Below, one piece after another: positions 41,326 to 49,603 of a stretch of DNA of 64,000 nucleotides. Position 1 is the first letter of the stretch; each line of letters begins with the position of its first letter. The DNA is from Aeromicrobium stalagmiti (lineage in GTDB: Bacteria > Actinomycetota > Actinomycetes > Propionibacteriales > Nocardioidaceae): positions 514,406-578,405 of the forward strand of contig NZ_JABSTZ010000001.1 in NCBI RefSeq assembly GCF_013283745.1, in the 5' to 3' direction. The notes under the pieces are model-generated. The model saw only the letters and a program-made list of their open reading frames with translations, did not search any database and was not told the DNA's origin. The translations under genes and the position numbers were made by a program.

Positions 41326-42329
41326 CGGCACCTCTCGGCGATGGGCTTGACGCCGAGGTCACCGAAGTAGCCCTCGGGCTTGGGGATCTTGCCCTCGATC
41401 GAGCAGGCGTAGAAGTTGAACCACGATCCGTAGGAGCCGGTCCGCCCGATGCGGTCGAGCTTGACCGGCAGCTTCTCGAAGAACGAGTCGAGCTGCGGCT
41501 CGGCCTTCGACAGGTTGGCCGACAAGTCCTCGAGCGCCGTGATGGAGCCCCGGAGCGGCTCACGGCCGTCGTCGAGCAGGTCGGCGACGCTCGACGTCAG
41601 GTCACCGAGGCCGTCGAGGGTGCTGCCGATCGTCTTGCGGTCCTGGGCCAGCCCGCTGACCAGCTGCTGCAGCGTGACGATCGTGGTGTCGAGCTGGTCC
41701 GACCTGTCGTTGACGGTGTCGAGCACCGAGCTGAGGCTGGTGATGAGCTGCCCGATGACCTCGTCCTTCGTCGCCAGCGTCGAGGTCAGGCTCGCGGTGC
41801 TCGACAGCAGGCCGTCGACGGTTGCGTCCTCGCCCTGGAAGACCGCGACGATCTGGGCGCTCAGGTTGTTGACGTCGTCGGGCGACAGCAGCCGCAGCAG
41901 CGGCTGGAACCCGTTGAACAGCATCGTCAGGTCGAGGGCCGGCTTGGTGTGGTCGAGGTCGAACGTGTGACCGGGCGCGAGCTCCGGGCCGGGCGAGGCC
42001 GGCGGCTCCAGCGCGATGTAGCGCTGGCCGATCAGGTTGCGGAACCGCAGCTCGGCGACGGTCCCCTGGGTCAGGGGTGCCGAGCGCGCAGCGGTGAAGG
42101 TGACGCGAGCCCGACTCTCGTCGGACACCTCGATGTCGCTGACGGTGCCGACCTTGACGCCGGCCATCCGGACGTCGTCGCCCTTGTTGAGGCTGGTGGC
42201 ATCGGTGAACATCGCGTGGTACTCGCGGGTCGACCCCCCGCTGTCGTTGCGGATCGTGGCCGCGAGCGCGACGGTCGAGAGCACCGTCACCAGGACGAAC
42301 GTGATGCTCTTGATCAGGAGCTTGGTCAC
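41322..42329 (-). CDS. mceB: MceB-family lipid-transport protein
   Basis: 335 residues: an N-terminal membrane helix (about 5-25), an Mce domain (about 35-115, RMAGVKVGTVSDIEV and LRFRNLIGQRYIALE) and a long helical domain. The end contains a Cys pair (FYACSIEG and AERCR). The GTG start overlaps the MceA stop (GTGA), continuing the chain of coupled genes. Confidence 0.92.
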   Translation of the reverse strand: MTKLLIKSITFVLVTVLSTVALAATIRNDSGGSTREYHAMFTDATSLNKGDDVRMAGVKVGTVSDIEVSDESRARVTFTAARSAPLTQGTVAELRFRNLIGQRYIALEPPASPGPELAPGHTFDLDHTKPALDLTMLFNGFQPLLRLLSPDDVNNLSAQIVAVFQGEDATVDGLLSSTASLTSTLATKDEVIGQLITSLSSVLDTVNDRSDQLDTTIVTLQQLVSGLAQDRKTIGSTLDGLGDLTSSVADLLDDGREPLRGSITALEDLSANLSKAEPQLDSFFEKLPVKLDRIGRTGSYGSWFNFYACSIEGKIPKPEGYFGDLGVKPIAERCR

Positions 42330-43618
42330 TTCAGCACCACCTTCGTGCCGCGAAGGGTCGGTCCGAGCAGGAGGCTGCTCCACCGCGGGTAGTCGTCGGG
42401 CGCGATGCCCTGGGTGGGCGCGACGATCTCGGCGACGAGCTGGTTCTCGGCCGGCGAGTTGGCCTGCCCGAGCCCGGCGCCCGCCGACGCGATGGCCTGC
42501 GGAGCCGTCGACCGCGGCGGGGCGATGGTCTCCGGCTCGGCCGCGCTGCCGGACGATGCCGGCTTGGTCCCGACCTGTCCGGTCACGTAGGGGCACCGCG
42601 GCGAGCGGCCGGATGCGTACTTCACGGTGTCCTTGCCGGCGAGATACTTGCCACGACTCTCGACGACGTCGAGGCGCACGTGCAGTCCCGGCTCGTCGGT
42701 GCCCTTGCCGAGCGCCTTGTCCATCGCGGGGATGTACGAGCGGGCCGACCGGAACAGGCAGGGGAACTGCTTGGCGTACGGGCGCGCGGCCTCGAGCGCC
42801 GCGCGGCTCTCGTCGGCGAGCACCTCGATCGTCTCCTGGTTGTCGCCGACGAAGCCGCGGGTCGTGTCGGCCGACGAGATGACCGACGCGTAGACCTCGG
42901 TGAGCGCGTTGCGCTGGTCGACCAGGGTGCGGGACGTCGTGGTGAGCGAGTCGAGCGCGTCGAGCAGGTCGGGCGCCGCGTCGGTGTAGACGTCGGCGAC
43001 GCGGCCGAGCCGGGCGAGGTCGTCGGTCAGCTGCGGCACCTGCGGGTTGAGCTTCTGCAGGTAGTCGCCGAGCTCGGTGAGGGTGTCGCCGATCTCCTCG
43101 CCCCGCCCCCGCAGGGTCGTCGACAGCTCGCCGAGCGTCGCCGACAGCTTCTCGGGCTGGATCGACTGCAGCAGCGGGAGCAGCTCGTCGAAGACCTGCT
43201 CGAGCTCGACCGACTCGTCCGAGACGTCCTGGCCGATCGTGTCGCCCGAGGAGAGCCCCTCTCCCGCGGGCTCGGCCGGCCGGACCAGCGAGACGTAGCG
43301 CTCGCCGAAGAGCGTCTTGGGCAGGAGCCGCGCGGTGGTGCTGCGCGGCAGCTCCTTGGAGGTGTCTGGGTCGAGCGCCAGTGTGACGACGGCACCCTTG
43401 CCGTCGGCGGAGACCTTGGACACCCGGCCGACCGGGACGCCGTTGAGCTTGACGTCCGACCCCTTCTGCAGGGCGTTGCCGACCGGACCGGTGGTCAGGT
43501 CGACGTCGACGCTCGAGACGAACGCGCGGTTGTAGGTCAGCACCGCGACCGCGACCAGCACCGCAGCCAGCAGCAGGTAGCCGAGCCCGAGGCCGGCGTC
43601 CAGGAGGCGTCCCCTCAT
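42326..43618 (-). CDS. mceA: MceA-family lipid-transport protein
   Basis: 430 residues: a membrane helix (about 8-28), an Mce domain (about 38-120, KLNGVPVGRVSKVSADG and LFGERYVSLV), a long helical region, and a C-terminal region of about 70 residues rich in Ser, Pro and Ala. Two cysteines (FPCLF, RCPYV) may pair. MceA is the first Mce subunit after the permease genes. The ATG overlaps the YrbE stop (ATGA). Confidence 0.92.
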   Translation of the reverse strand: MRGRLLDAGLGLGYLLLAAVLVAVAVLTYNRAFVSSVDVDLTTGPVGNALQKGSDVKLNGVPVGRVSKVSADGKGAVVTLALDPDTSKELPRSTTARLLPKTLFGERYVSLVRPAEPAGEGLSSGDTIGQDVSDESVELEQVFDELLPLLQSIQPEKLSATLGELSTTLRGRGEEIGDTLTELGDYLQKLNPQVPQLTDDLARLGRVADVYTDAAPDLLDALDSLTTTSRTLVDQRNALTEVYASVISSADTTRGFVGDNQETIEVLADESRAALEAARPYAKQFPCLFRSARSYIPAMDKALGKGTDEPGLHVRLDVVESRGKYLAGKDTVKYASGRSPRCPYVTGQVGTKPASSGSAAEPETIAPPRSTAPQAIASAGAGLGQANSPAENQLVAEIVAPTQGIAPDDYPRWSSLLLGPTLRGTKVVLK

Positions 43619-44454
43619 CCGGCGATCCTCACGGTCGTGGTGGTGCCCCACAGAGCCATCGAGAGCAGCAGGTCGAGCACGGCGACCGTCACGATGCTGC
43701 GTCGGACGGCCGTGCCGACCGCGATGCCCACGCCCGCCGGCCCGCCGGCGGCCTTGAAGCCCAGGCGGCAGTGGATGAGGATGATCAGCACCGAGAAGAC
43801 CAGCACCTTCGCGAACGACAGCAGGATGTCGATCGGCGGCAGGAACAGGTTGAAGTAGTGGTCGTACGTGCCCGCCGACTGGCCGTAGAGGTAGATCGTC
43901 ACGAACCTCGCGCCGGCGTACGACGTCAGCAGGCCGATGACGTAGAGCGGGATGATCGCGATGAATCCGGCGATGACGCGGGTCGTCACGAGGTAGGGGA
44001 CGCTCGGGACCGCCATGACGGTGAGGGCGTCGACCTCCTCGTTGATGCGCATCGCACCGAGCTGAGCCGTGAAGCCCGAGCCGACCGTCGCCGACAGGGC
44101 GAGGGCCGCGACCAGCGGAGCAATCTCGCGGGTGTTGAAGTAGGCCGAGATGAAGCCGTTGAGCGTCGAGGTGCCGATCTGGTCGAGCGCGGCATAGCCC
44201 TGCATGCCGACGACGCTGCCGACGAACAGCGTCATGCCGAGCATCACGCCGATCGTTCCGCCGATGACGGCCAGCGCGCCGGAGCCGAAGCTGACCTCCG
44301 AGAGCAGTCGCATGACGTCGCGCGGGTAGCGCTTGAGCGTCGCCGGGATCCAGAGCATGACCCGGCCGTGGAACCGGATGTCCTGACCCATCGCGGCCAG
44401 GCCGTCGATCGGGCGGTCCCACCAGCGGGGGTCGCGGGGTGCGTGTGCGGTCAT
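43615..44454 (-). CDS. MlaE/YrbE-family permease (YrbEB position)
   Basis: 279 residues with five or six membrane helices. The MlaE family core is evident: GSGFTAQLGAMRINEEVDALTVMAVPSVPYLVTTRVIAG, where the conserved Glu-Ala-Gly/Pro pattern contacts the ATPase. It begins one base after the stop of the fused ATPase-permease. Together with the permease half of that fusion it forms the membrane heterodimer of the Mce importer. Confidence 0.95.
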   Translation of the reverse strand: MTAHAPRDPRWWDRPIDGLAAMGQDIRFHGRVMLWIPATLKRYPRDVMRLLSEVSFGSGALAVIGGTIGVMLGMTLFVGSVVGMQGYAALDQIGTSTLNGFISAYFNTREIAPLVAALALSATVGSGFTAQLGAMRINEEVDALTVMAVPSVPYLVTTRVIAGFIAIIPLYVIGLLTSYAGARFVTIYLYGQSAGTYDHYFNLFLPPIDILLSFAKVLVFSVLIILIHCRLGFKAAGGPAGVGIAVGTAVRRSIVTVAVLDLLLSMALWGTTTTVRIAG

Positions 44455-44455
44455 G

Positions 44456-46228
44456 TCAGGCTCCCTTGCCCGGCACCAGCTGGAGATACAGCGTGGTGAT
44501 GACGAAGTTGACGAAGAACAGCATCAGGAAGGTCACGACGACCGACTGGTTGACCGAGTCGCCGACGCCCTTGGGCCCGGGCGCCGTGTTGAGCCCGCGG
44601 TGGCAGGCGATGACGCCGGCGATGAACCCGAAGATGACGGCCTTCATCTCGCCGACCCAGAGGTCCTGGATCTGGGCCAGCGCCGTGAAGCTCGCGAGGT
44701 AGGCACCAGGGGTACCACCCTGCACGATCACGTTGAAGAAGTAGCCGCCGAGCACGCCGACGACCGACACCAGCCCGTTGAGCAGCACGGCCGCCCCGAT
44801 GCAGGCCAGCACCCGGGGGACGACGAGCCGCTGCACCGGCGAGACGCCCATGACCCGCATCGCATCGATCTCGTCGCGGATGCGGCGGGCTCCGAGGTCG
44901 GCGCAGATCGCGGCACCGCCGGCGCCGGCGACGACCAGGGTCGTGACGATCGGCGCCGCCTGCTGGATGACGGCGAGGACGCTGGCCGCCCCCGTGAAGG
45001 ACTGGGCGCCGACCTGCACGGTCAGCGTGCCGAGCTGCAGGGCGATGACCGCCCCGAACGGGATCGCGACGAGGATCGCCGGGATCCACGAGACGCTGAC
45101 GACGAACCAGAACTGCTCGAGTGCCTCGCGGGCGGCGAACGGACGCCGGAAAGTCGCGCGGGCCGTGTCGAGGCCGAGGGCGAAGACGTCGCCCACCACG
45201 GTCAGCGCGCGGGAGACCGCACCCAGCAGCGGCACGCCGGCGACTCGGTCGCGTTCGTCGTCGTCGGCGACGTAGAGCCGCGCACCTCCGGCGGCGACGC
45301 GCTCGCGGTGCCGACGCTGGGCCGGACGCACCTCGCCCGACCGCGGCTCGAGCTGGCGCGGCAGCACCTCGATCGCTCGGGCGCCGGCGTGCCGGGACAT
45401 CAGGGCGGTGCCGCTGGGGCCCGAGTAGTCGACCGGCTCGTCGAACAGGTCGCTGCTGCGGTGGTCGGTCTCCTCGCTCATGCCGATCGGTCCGTCGGGA
45501 TCGCCGCTCATGAACTGCGAGACGACCGGGTGGTCGGTGAGCAGGAACTCCTCGCGCGGCCCGAACATCACGAGCTCACGGCGATAGAGCATGCCCAGGT
45601 TGTCGGGCATCGTGCGGGCGAGCTCGATGTTGTGGGTGACGACGAGCATCGTGGCGTCGGTCGCGGTGTTGACGTCGACCAGCAGCTGCGCGAGGTTCGA
45701 CGTGCGCACCGGGTCGAGGCCCGAGTCGGGCTCGTCGATCAGGATGATGTCGGGGTCGGTCACGAGCGACCGGGCCAGGCCGGCGCGCTTTTTCATGCCG
45801 CCGGAGATCTCGCCGGGCACCTTGTGCTCCTGGCCGACCAGGCCCACCATCTCGAGCTTCTCCATCACGATCGAGCGCACCTGCGACTCGCTCTTGCGGG
45901 TGTGCTCGCGCAGCGGGAAGGCGACGTTGTCGTAGACGTTCATCGAGCCGAACAGTGCGCCGTCCTGGAAGAGCACGCCGAACTTCTTGCGCATCTGCAG
46001 GCGCTGTGACTCCTTGGCGCTCACCATGTCCTCGCCGTCGACCAGGATCGAGCCTGCCTCGGGCTCCACGATGCCCATGATCGACTTGAGGAACACCGAC
46101 TTGCCAGTGCCGGACGGGCCGAGCAGCGCCGTGATCTCGCCCGGCGGGAACGCCAGCGTGACGTCGCGCCAGATGTTCTGGCGCCCGTACGACTTGGTCA
46201 GTCCGCTGACCTCGACACTGCCGCCCAT
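44456..46228 (-). CDS. MceG-type ATPase fused to a YrbE permease (YrbEA position)
   Basis: 590 residues combining two proteins that are normally separate. Residues 1-250 are an MlaF/MceG ABC ATPase: Walker A GPSGTGKS (37-44), signature ISGGMKKR (141-148), Walker B IILIDEP (161-167), H-loop His199. Residues 250-330 keep the MceG-type tail (GPIGMSEETDH, then basic residues) that in separate proteins contacts the permease. Residues 335-590 are an MlaE permease with GAGGAAICADLGARRIRDEI. The frame is continuous with no stop; a weak internal GTG near codon 332 has no ribosome site. AGGGGG precedes the ATG at 46228. First gene of the operon. Confidence 0.93.
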   Translation of the reverse strand: MGGSVEVSGLTKSYGRQNIWRDVTLAFPPGEITALLGPSGTGKSVFLKSIMGIVEPEAGSILVDGEDMVSAKESQRLQMRKKFGVLFQDGALFGSMNVYDNVAFPLREHTRKSESQVRSIVMEKLEMVGLVGQEHKVPGEISGGMKKRAGLARSLVTDPDIILIDEPDSGLDPVRTSNLAQLLVDVNTATDATMLVVTHNIELARTMPDNLGMLYRRELVMFGPREEFLLTDHPVVSQFMSGDPDGPIGMSEETDHRSSDLFDEPVDYSGPSGTALMSRHAGARAIEVLPRQLEPRSGEVRPAQRRHRERVAAGGARLYVADDDERDRVAGVPLLGAVSRALTVVGDVFALGLDTARATFRRPFAAREALEQFWFVVSVSWIPAILVAIPFGAVIALQLGTLTVQVGAQSFTGAASVLAVIQQAAPIVTTLVVAGAGGAAICADLGARRIRDEIDAMRVMGVSPVQRLVVPRVLACIGAAVLLNGLVSVVGVLGGYFFNVIVQGGTPGAYLASFTALAQIQDLWVGEMKAVIFGFIAGVIACHRGLNTAPGPKGVGDSVNQSVVVTFLMLFFVNFVITTLYLQLVPGKGA

Positions 46229-46366
46229 GCGGGCCCCCTGACGTCTTGGTGATGGATCTTGGCGGCACCGCTCCCCCGGGACGGGCGGTGCCTCCCGAGA
46301 CCGTAGGGGTGCTGCGCGTCACAGTTCCAGCCCCGTCCGGGCAAACGTCGTCATTCGACGGCTGGA
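46229..46366. other. Left half of the Mce/PucR divergent promoter region
   Basis: The whole 322-bp gap 46229-46550 holds no gene. This half carries the untranslated leader of the Mce operon; apart from GC-rich stretches no clear -10/-35 pair stands out. The operators of the region lie further right. Confidence 0.5.
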
Positions 46367-46432
46367 TTGTCATGCGCGTGACAACTATTCACAGATCCGC
46401 GTCGGCGGACGATCTTGTCACCCTCGTCACAA
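46367..46432. promoter_or_regulatory. Operator pair in the Mce/PucR divergent promoter
   Basis: TTGTCATGCGCGTGACAA (46367-46384) and TTGTCACCCTCGTCACAA (46415-46432) are two TTGTCA-N6-TGACAA-type palindromes, the second with one mismatch, exactly 48 bp apart start to start. The same pair in the same order and spacing occurs at 49465-49530. The adjacent PucR-type protein is the obvious candidate binder. Confidence 0.75.
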
Positions 46433-46550
46433 CTTTCAGGACAGTCCGTCGCGAAACCGGTTCCGGGTCTGGACGTGTCCTCACCCCGCCCCTTCACTGG
46501 CACCATGCGCGTCGACCGTCACGACGCGAGGCACCACGGGGAGGGATCGC

Positions 46551-47774
46551 ATGACCGTTCTGATCACGGAGGCCGGCTCGCTCGACCACCTGCTCGACCT
46601 GCCGGCACTCGACCCCGCCGTCGTCGTGGTCTGCCGCGAGCGGGCGGGTGACCTGAGCGGGCGGATCACCCGGCGCATCCGGGCCGAGGTCGCGGCGTTC
46701 GCGACCACCACCGACCCGCGCATCGAGGCGGCCGTCACCGAGGCGATCACGTGCGCCGTCGACGCGTTCATGGACGCCCTGGCGCGCCGCCGCACCAGCA
46801 TCCGGACGGTCTTCGCGTTCTACCGACGTCTCGGCGAGCTGCAGGGCCGAGGCGGGCACGACCTCGACGCGATGCAGGCCGCGCACCAGATCGCGACCCA
46901 GGAGTCGTGGGACGAGCTGCGCGAGATGACGCTCGCCCTCGGCCTGCCGGCCGAGGTCGTGGCCCGCGTGGGACACGCCGTCATGACGTACCAGCGCCTG
47001 CTGCTCGACCAGGCTGTCGCCGGCTACACCAGCGCGCGCGGTGACAACCGATCGGCGCGCCACCAGGCCCGCACCCAGCTGCTCGTCGAGCTGCTCAGCA
47101 ACGGACGCGCCGACCGCATCGCCGAGCTGGCCGACGAGAGTGAGTGGCCGGTCCCGCAGCAGATTGCCGTCGCGGTCGTCGCCTCGCACTGCAGCGCCAC
47201 CACGAGCAGGGTGCTCGCCGAGCATCCGCACGTGCTGGCAGGCGTGCGACGTGGACGCCTCGCGATCGTGGCCGACGCCGACGAGGTCGTCGACGTCGCC
47301 CGACGCGTCGTCGACGAGATCGGCGGACCGGTCGCCATCAGCTGGGGCGTCGCGTCGACCGACGTCCGTCACGCGGCCCGTTGGTCGTTCCGCGCGCTCG
47401 AGCTCGCCGACACCGGCATCATCACGGCTCCTGACGACAAGATCGTGTGGTGCCGCGACCACCAGGCGCACCTGTGCCTGCACGCCGACCCGATGCTGCG
47501 CCGTCACGCCGACGCAGACCTGCTCGCCCCGCTGCTGGCCGAGAGGCCCAAGCGCCGGGCCGCCCTCGCCGAGACCATGCTGCTGTGGCTGCAGACCCGG
47601 CACAGCGCACCGGTGCTGGCCGAGCAGCTGGGCGTCCACGAGCAGACCGTGAGGCACCGCCTCCGGCACCTCAAGGCGATGTTCGCCGACGAGCTGGCCG
47701 ACCCGACCCGCACCGTCGACCTGTTGACGGCCCTCGAGTCGACGACACCGGGCTGGCGCCGAGACGCCGCCTGA
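46551..47774 (+). CDS. PucR/CdaR-type helix-turn-helix regulator next to the Mce operon
   Basis: 407 residues. An N-terminal helical domain (about 25-180) is followed by a degenerate GGDEF-like/PucR sensory region (about 180-320), then a C-terminal HTH_30 (about 345-400): LAETMLLWLQTRHSAPVLAEQLGVHEQTVRHRLRHL. The family controls catabolic or transport genes on binding small ligands. GGGAGGG precedes the ATG. It is divergent from the Mce operon across a 322-bp gap with two palindromes, so it probably regulates that operon. It is paralogous to the gene at 50856. Confidence 0.9.
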   Translation: MTVLITEAGSLDHLLDLPALDPAVVVVCRERAGDLSGRITRRIRAEVAAFATTTDPRIEAAVTEAITCAVDAFMDALARRRTSIRTVFAFYRRLGELQGRGGHDLDAMQAAHQIATQESWDELREMTLALGLPAEVVARVGHAVMTYQRLLLDQAVAGYTSARGDNRSARHQARTQLLVELLSNGRADRIAELADESEWPVPQQIAVAVVASHCSATTSRVLAEHPHVLAGVRRGRLAIVADADEVVDVARRVVDEIGGPVAISWGVASTDVRHAARWSFRALELADTGIITAPDDKIVWCRDHQAHLCLHADPMLRRHADADLLAPLLAERPKRRAALAETMLLWLQTRHSAPVLAEQLGVHEQTVRHRLRHLKAMFADELADPTRTVDLLTALESTTPGWRRDAA

Positions 47775-47805
47775 CAGCGCTTGCCCCACCCTGGAGGCAA
47801 GGGAA

Positions 47806-47866
47806 CGCGGACCCGGGAGTCAGATCAGATCCAACGCAATCGGAGAGATGTGGCCCCGGGTCCGCG
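47806..47866. terminator. Long stem-loop between convergent genes
   Basis: CGCGGACCCGGG (47806-47817) pairs perfectly over 12 bp with CCCGGGTCCGCG (47855-47866), with a 37-nt loop. It lies between the PucR gene and the convergent secreted-protein gene and can serve both directions. No T-run. Confidence 0.6.
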
Positions 47867-47976
47867 CCCCTCCAGCCTAACGAGGATGCCCCGTTCGGCG
47901 CCTCGGCTTCCACAGGCAGCGGCCCGGCCGACCCGTGATGACCCACGAGCCGGCCGGACCGGTCCAACGGCAGTGA

Positions 47977-48606
47977 CTACTCGACGACCACGCCGTTGCT
48001 GGCCTGGATGTCGACGGTGTTGCCGCCACCGGGCACCAGCGCGTTGATCAAGGCCGTGTTGAGGCCGCAGTTCTCGAAGCTGCCGATCGAGTAGGTGCCG
48101 GTCAGGTTGCCGCCCGCGATGATGTCGAAGCCCTCGTCGGCAGGCGTTGCGACGGGGATGCTGACGGGCACCTTGGTCTGGCACTTGCTGCCCGCGAACG
48201 TCGGGAAGCCGACGATCTTGATGTTCGAGAGCTTGACGTAGTACGTGGCCGTGGCGTTGACCTTGGCCTGGGTCTGCGTCAGGTCGATGCGGCCGGTGAC
48301 CGAGCCGACGGGGATGAAGTCGACGTTGGCCTTGACCGGGAGGAAGCCGGCCGCCTTGAACTCGGTCGACGTGCCGGGCAGCGGCAGCGATCCCGTGAAG
48401 TCGCCCGTGTCGATGTCGAGGTCGGTCGTCAGCGTCGTGGGCTTCAGCTCGATGGTCGACTTGGTCTTGGCGATGTAGCTCGTGCCGACGGCGTCGTGCT
48501 TGAGCGTCACGATGGTCGCGGCGTGCGCGGCCATCGGGATGAGGCCGAGCGCGGCGCCGGCGGTGACGACGCCGACGCGGCGACGCCAGGTGGTGGACAG
48601 GGTCAT
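47977..48606 (-). CDS. Secreted protein of unknown function (Mce-linked, A)
   Basis: 209 residues. A Sec signal peptide (about 1-29) ends at AHA-A. The mature part is all-beta in style (repeating TIELKPTTLTTDLDIDTGDFTGSLPLPG), with two cysteines (GSKCQTK and FENCGLN) able to form one disulfide. AAGGAG precedes the ATG at 48606. It lies 97 bp downstream of a second secreted-protein gene on the same strand, probably in one transcript from the promoter with the shared operator pair. I do not recognise a family; a lipid- or surface-binding role is a guess based on the Mce link. Confidence 0.8.
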   Translation of the reverse strand: MTLSTTWRRRVGVVTAGAALGLIPMAAHAATIVTLKHDAVGTSYIAKTKSTIELKPTTLTTDLDIDTGDFTGSLPLPGTSTEFKAAGFLPVKANVDFIPVGSVTGRIDLTQTQAKVNATATYYVKLSNIKIVGFPTFAGSKCQTKVPVSIPVATPADEGFDIIAGGNLTGTYSIGSFENCGLNTALINALVPGGGNTVDIQASNGVVVE

Positions 48607-48703
48607 GGTGGTGCTCCTTCGTGCGGGTGATGGGAGTGGCGACGTGCAGGGATGGTCCGGTCGGGGACGGGAGGAGGCCCGTCCCCGACCGAGCAGGTGG
48701 GCG

Positions 48704-49336
48704 TCAGCTCGCGTTGATCGCGCCGTCGGCCGACGCGACCGTGAAGACGCCACTGAAGTTGGCGTTCTGGCCCGTCGTGACCTGGCCGAGGCAGCCACTG
48801 GCGGACGTGACCTTGAGGTTGCCGGTGAAGCCCGTCTCGCTGACGGTCAGCTTCTGGGTGGCCTCGTTGAACGTGCCGTTGGCCGAGCCGGTCACGGTGA
48901 ACCGGCAGACCGCGTTGCTGACGTTGGCGGTGATGTTCTCGACGTGCCCGCTGATGACGTCAGTGGCGCCGGCGGTTGCCGCACTGGTGCCGTGCAGCTT
49001 CCACGAGCCGACGGTGGTGACGGTCAGGGCACCGCCGGGACCGGTGCAGCCCACGAAGTTGATCTTGTTGATCGCGGCGATGTCGGTGATGCCCGCGCCA
49101 CTGGCGACGGTGGAGGCCGGGGAGGCCGGGACGTTCGCGCTGGAGCATCCCATCGTGAGGGTCGGGACGGCGAACGACAACGCTCCGGCCGTGGCGGTGA
49201 TGTTGTGCGTGCCGGCAGCCGAGCTGCCTCCGACCGCGACGGTGTAGGTGCTGCCGGTGGCCAGGGCCGGGCCGGCGGCGCCGACGGCCGCCAGCGCGAT
49301 CGCTGCGGTTCCGATGGCTGCGTGCTTGAGCTTCAT
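48704..49336 (-). CDS. Secreted protein of unknown function (Mce-linked, B)
   Basis: 210 residues. A signal peptide of about 26 residues ends ALA-T. The mature protein is small-residue-rich beta structure with four cysteines (MGCSS, FVGCTG, AVCRF, SGCLG), enough for two disulfides. The ATG at 49336 starts an obvious n-region KLKH; an in-frame GTG/ATG at 49375 would add an unneeded leader. It is divergent from the secreted protein at 49604 across the operator pair. Family unknown. Confidence 0.8.
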   Translation of the reverse strand: MKLKHAAIGTAAIALAAVGAAGPALATGSTYTVAVGGSSAAGTHNITATAGALSFAVPTLTMGCSSANVPASPASTVASGAGITDIAAINKINFVGCTGPGGALTVTTVGSWKLHGTSAATAGATDVISGHVENITANVSNAVCRFTVTGSANGTFNEATQKLTVSETGFTGNLKVTSASGCLGQVTTGQNANFSGVFTVASADGAINAS

Positions 49337-49464
49337 GGGTCTCTCCACTTCTCTCAGTGCGTTGGATCTGGTCATTCGTGACGGGTGTCACGTCGCCATT
49401 CAGCGCACGTCGGCCGAGCAGCAGGCAATGGCCGAGGTCGGAAAAAATCAAAACGGCGGAGAGA

Positions 49465-49530
49465 TTGTCATGCGTCTGACAATCTGCGCCGGTCCACCGT
49501 CGTCGAGGCGAGTTGTCACCCACGTGACAA
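49465..49530. promoter_or_regulatory. Operator pair in the divergent secreted-protein promoter
   Basis: TTGTCATGCGTCTGACAA (49465-49482) and TTGTCACCCACGTGACAA (49513-49530) repeat, with the same 48-bp spacing and order, the pair upstream of the Mce operon at 46367-46432. The identical spacing and the shared TTGTCATGCG and TTGTCACCC cores make chance unlikely. Confidence 0.75.
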
Positions 49531-49603
49531 TTAGTCGCGCTTCGACCACCGTCTCGATGCGAAGTCGTTGACCCGCTCCGGACACGGCTGCGAGCGTGCC
49601 TGC

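Noticed and set aside
42680..43858. 392-codon plus-strand ORF opposite mceA and yrbE
   Set aside because: Shadow frame; both strands cannot be coding and the Mce reading is conserved with coupled starts and stops.
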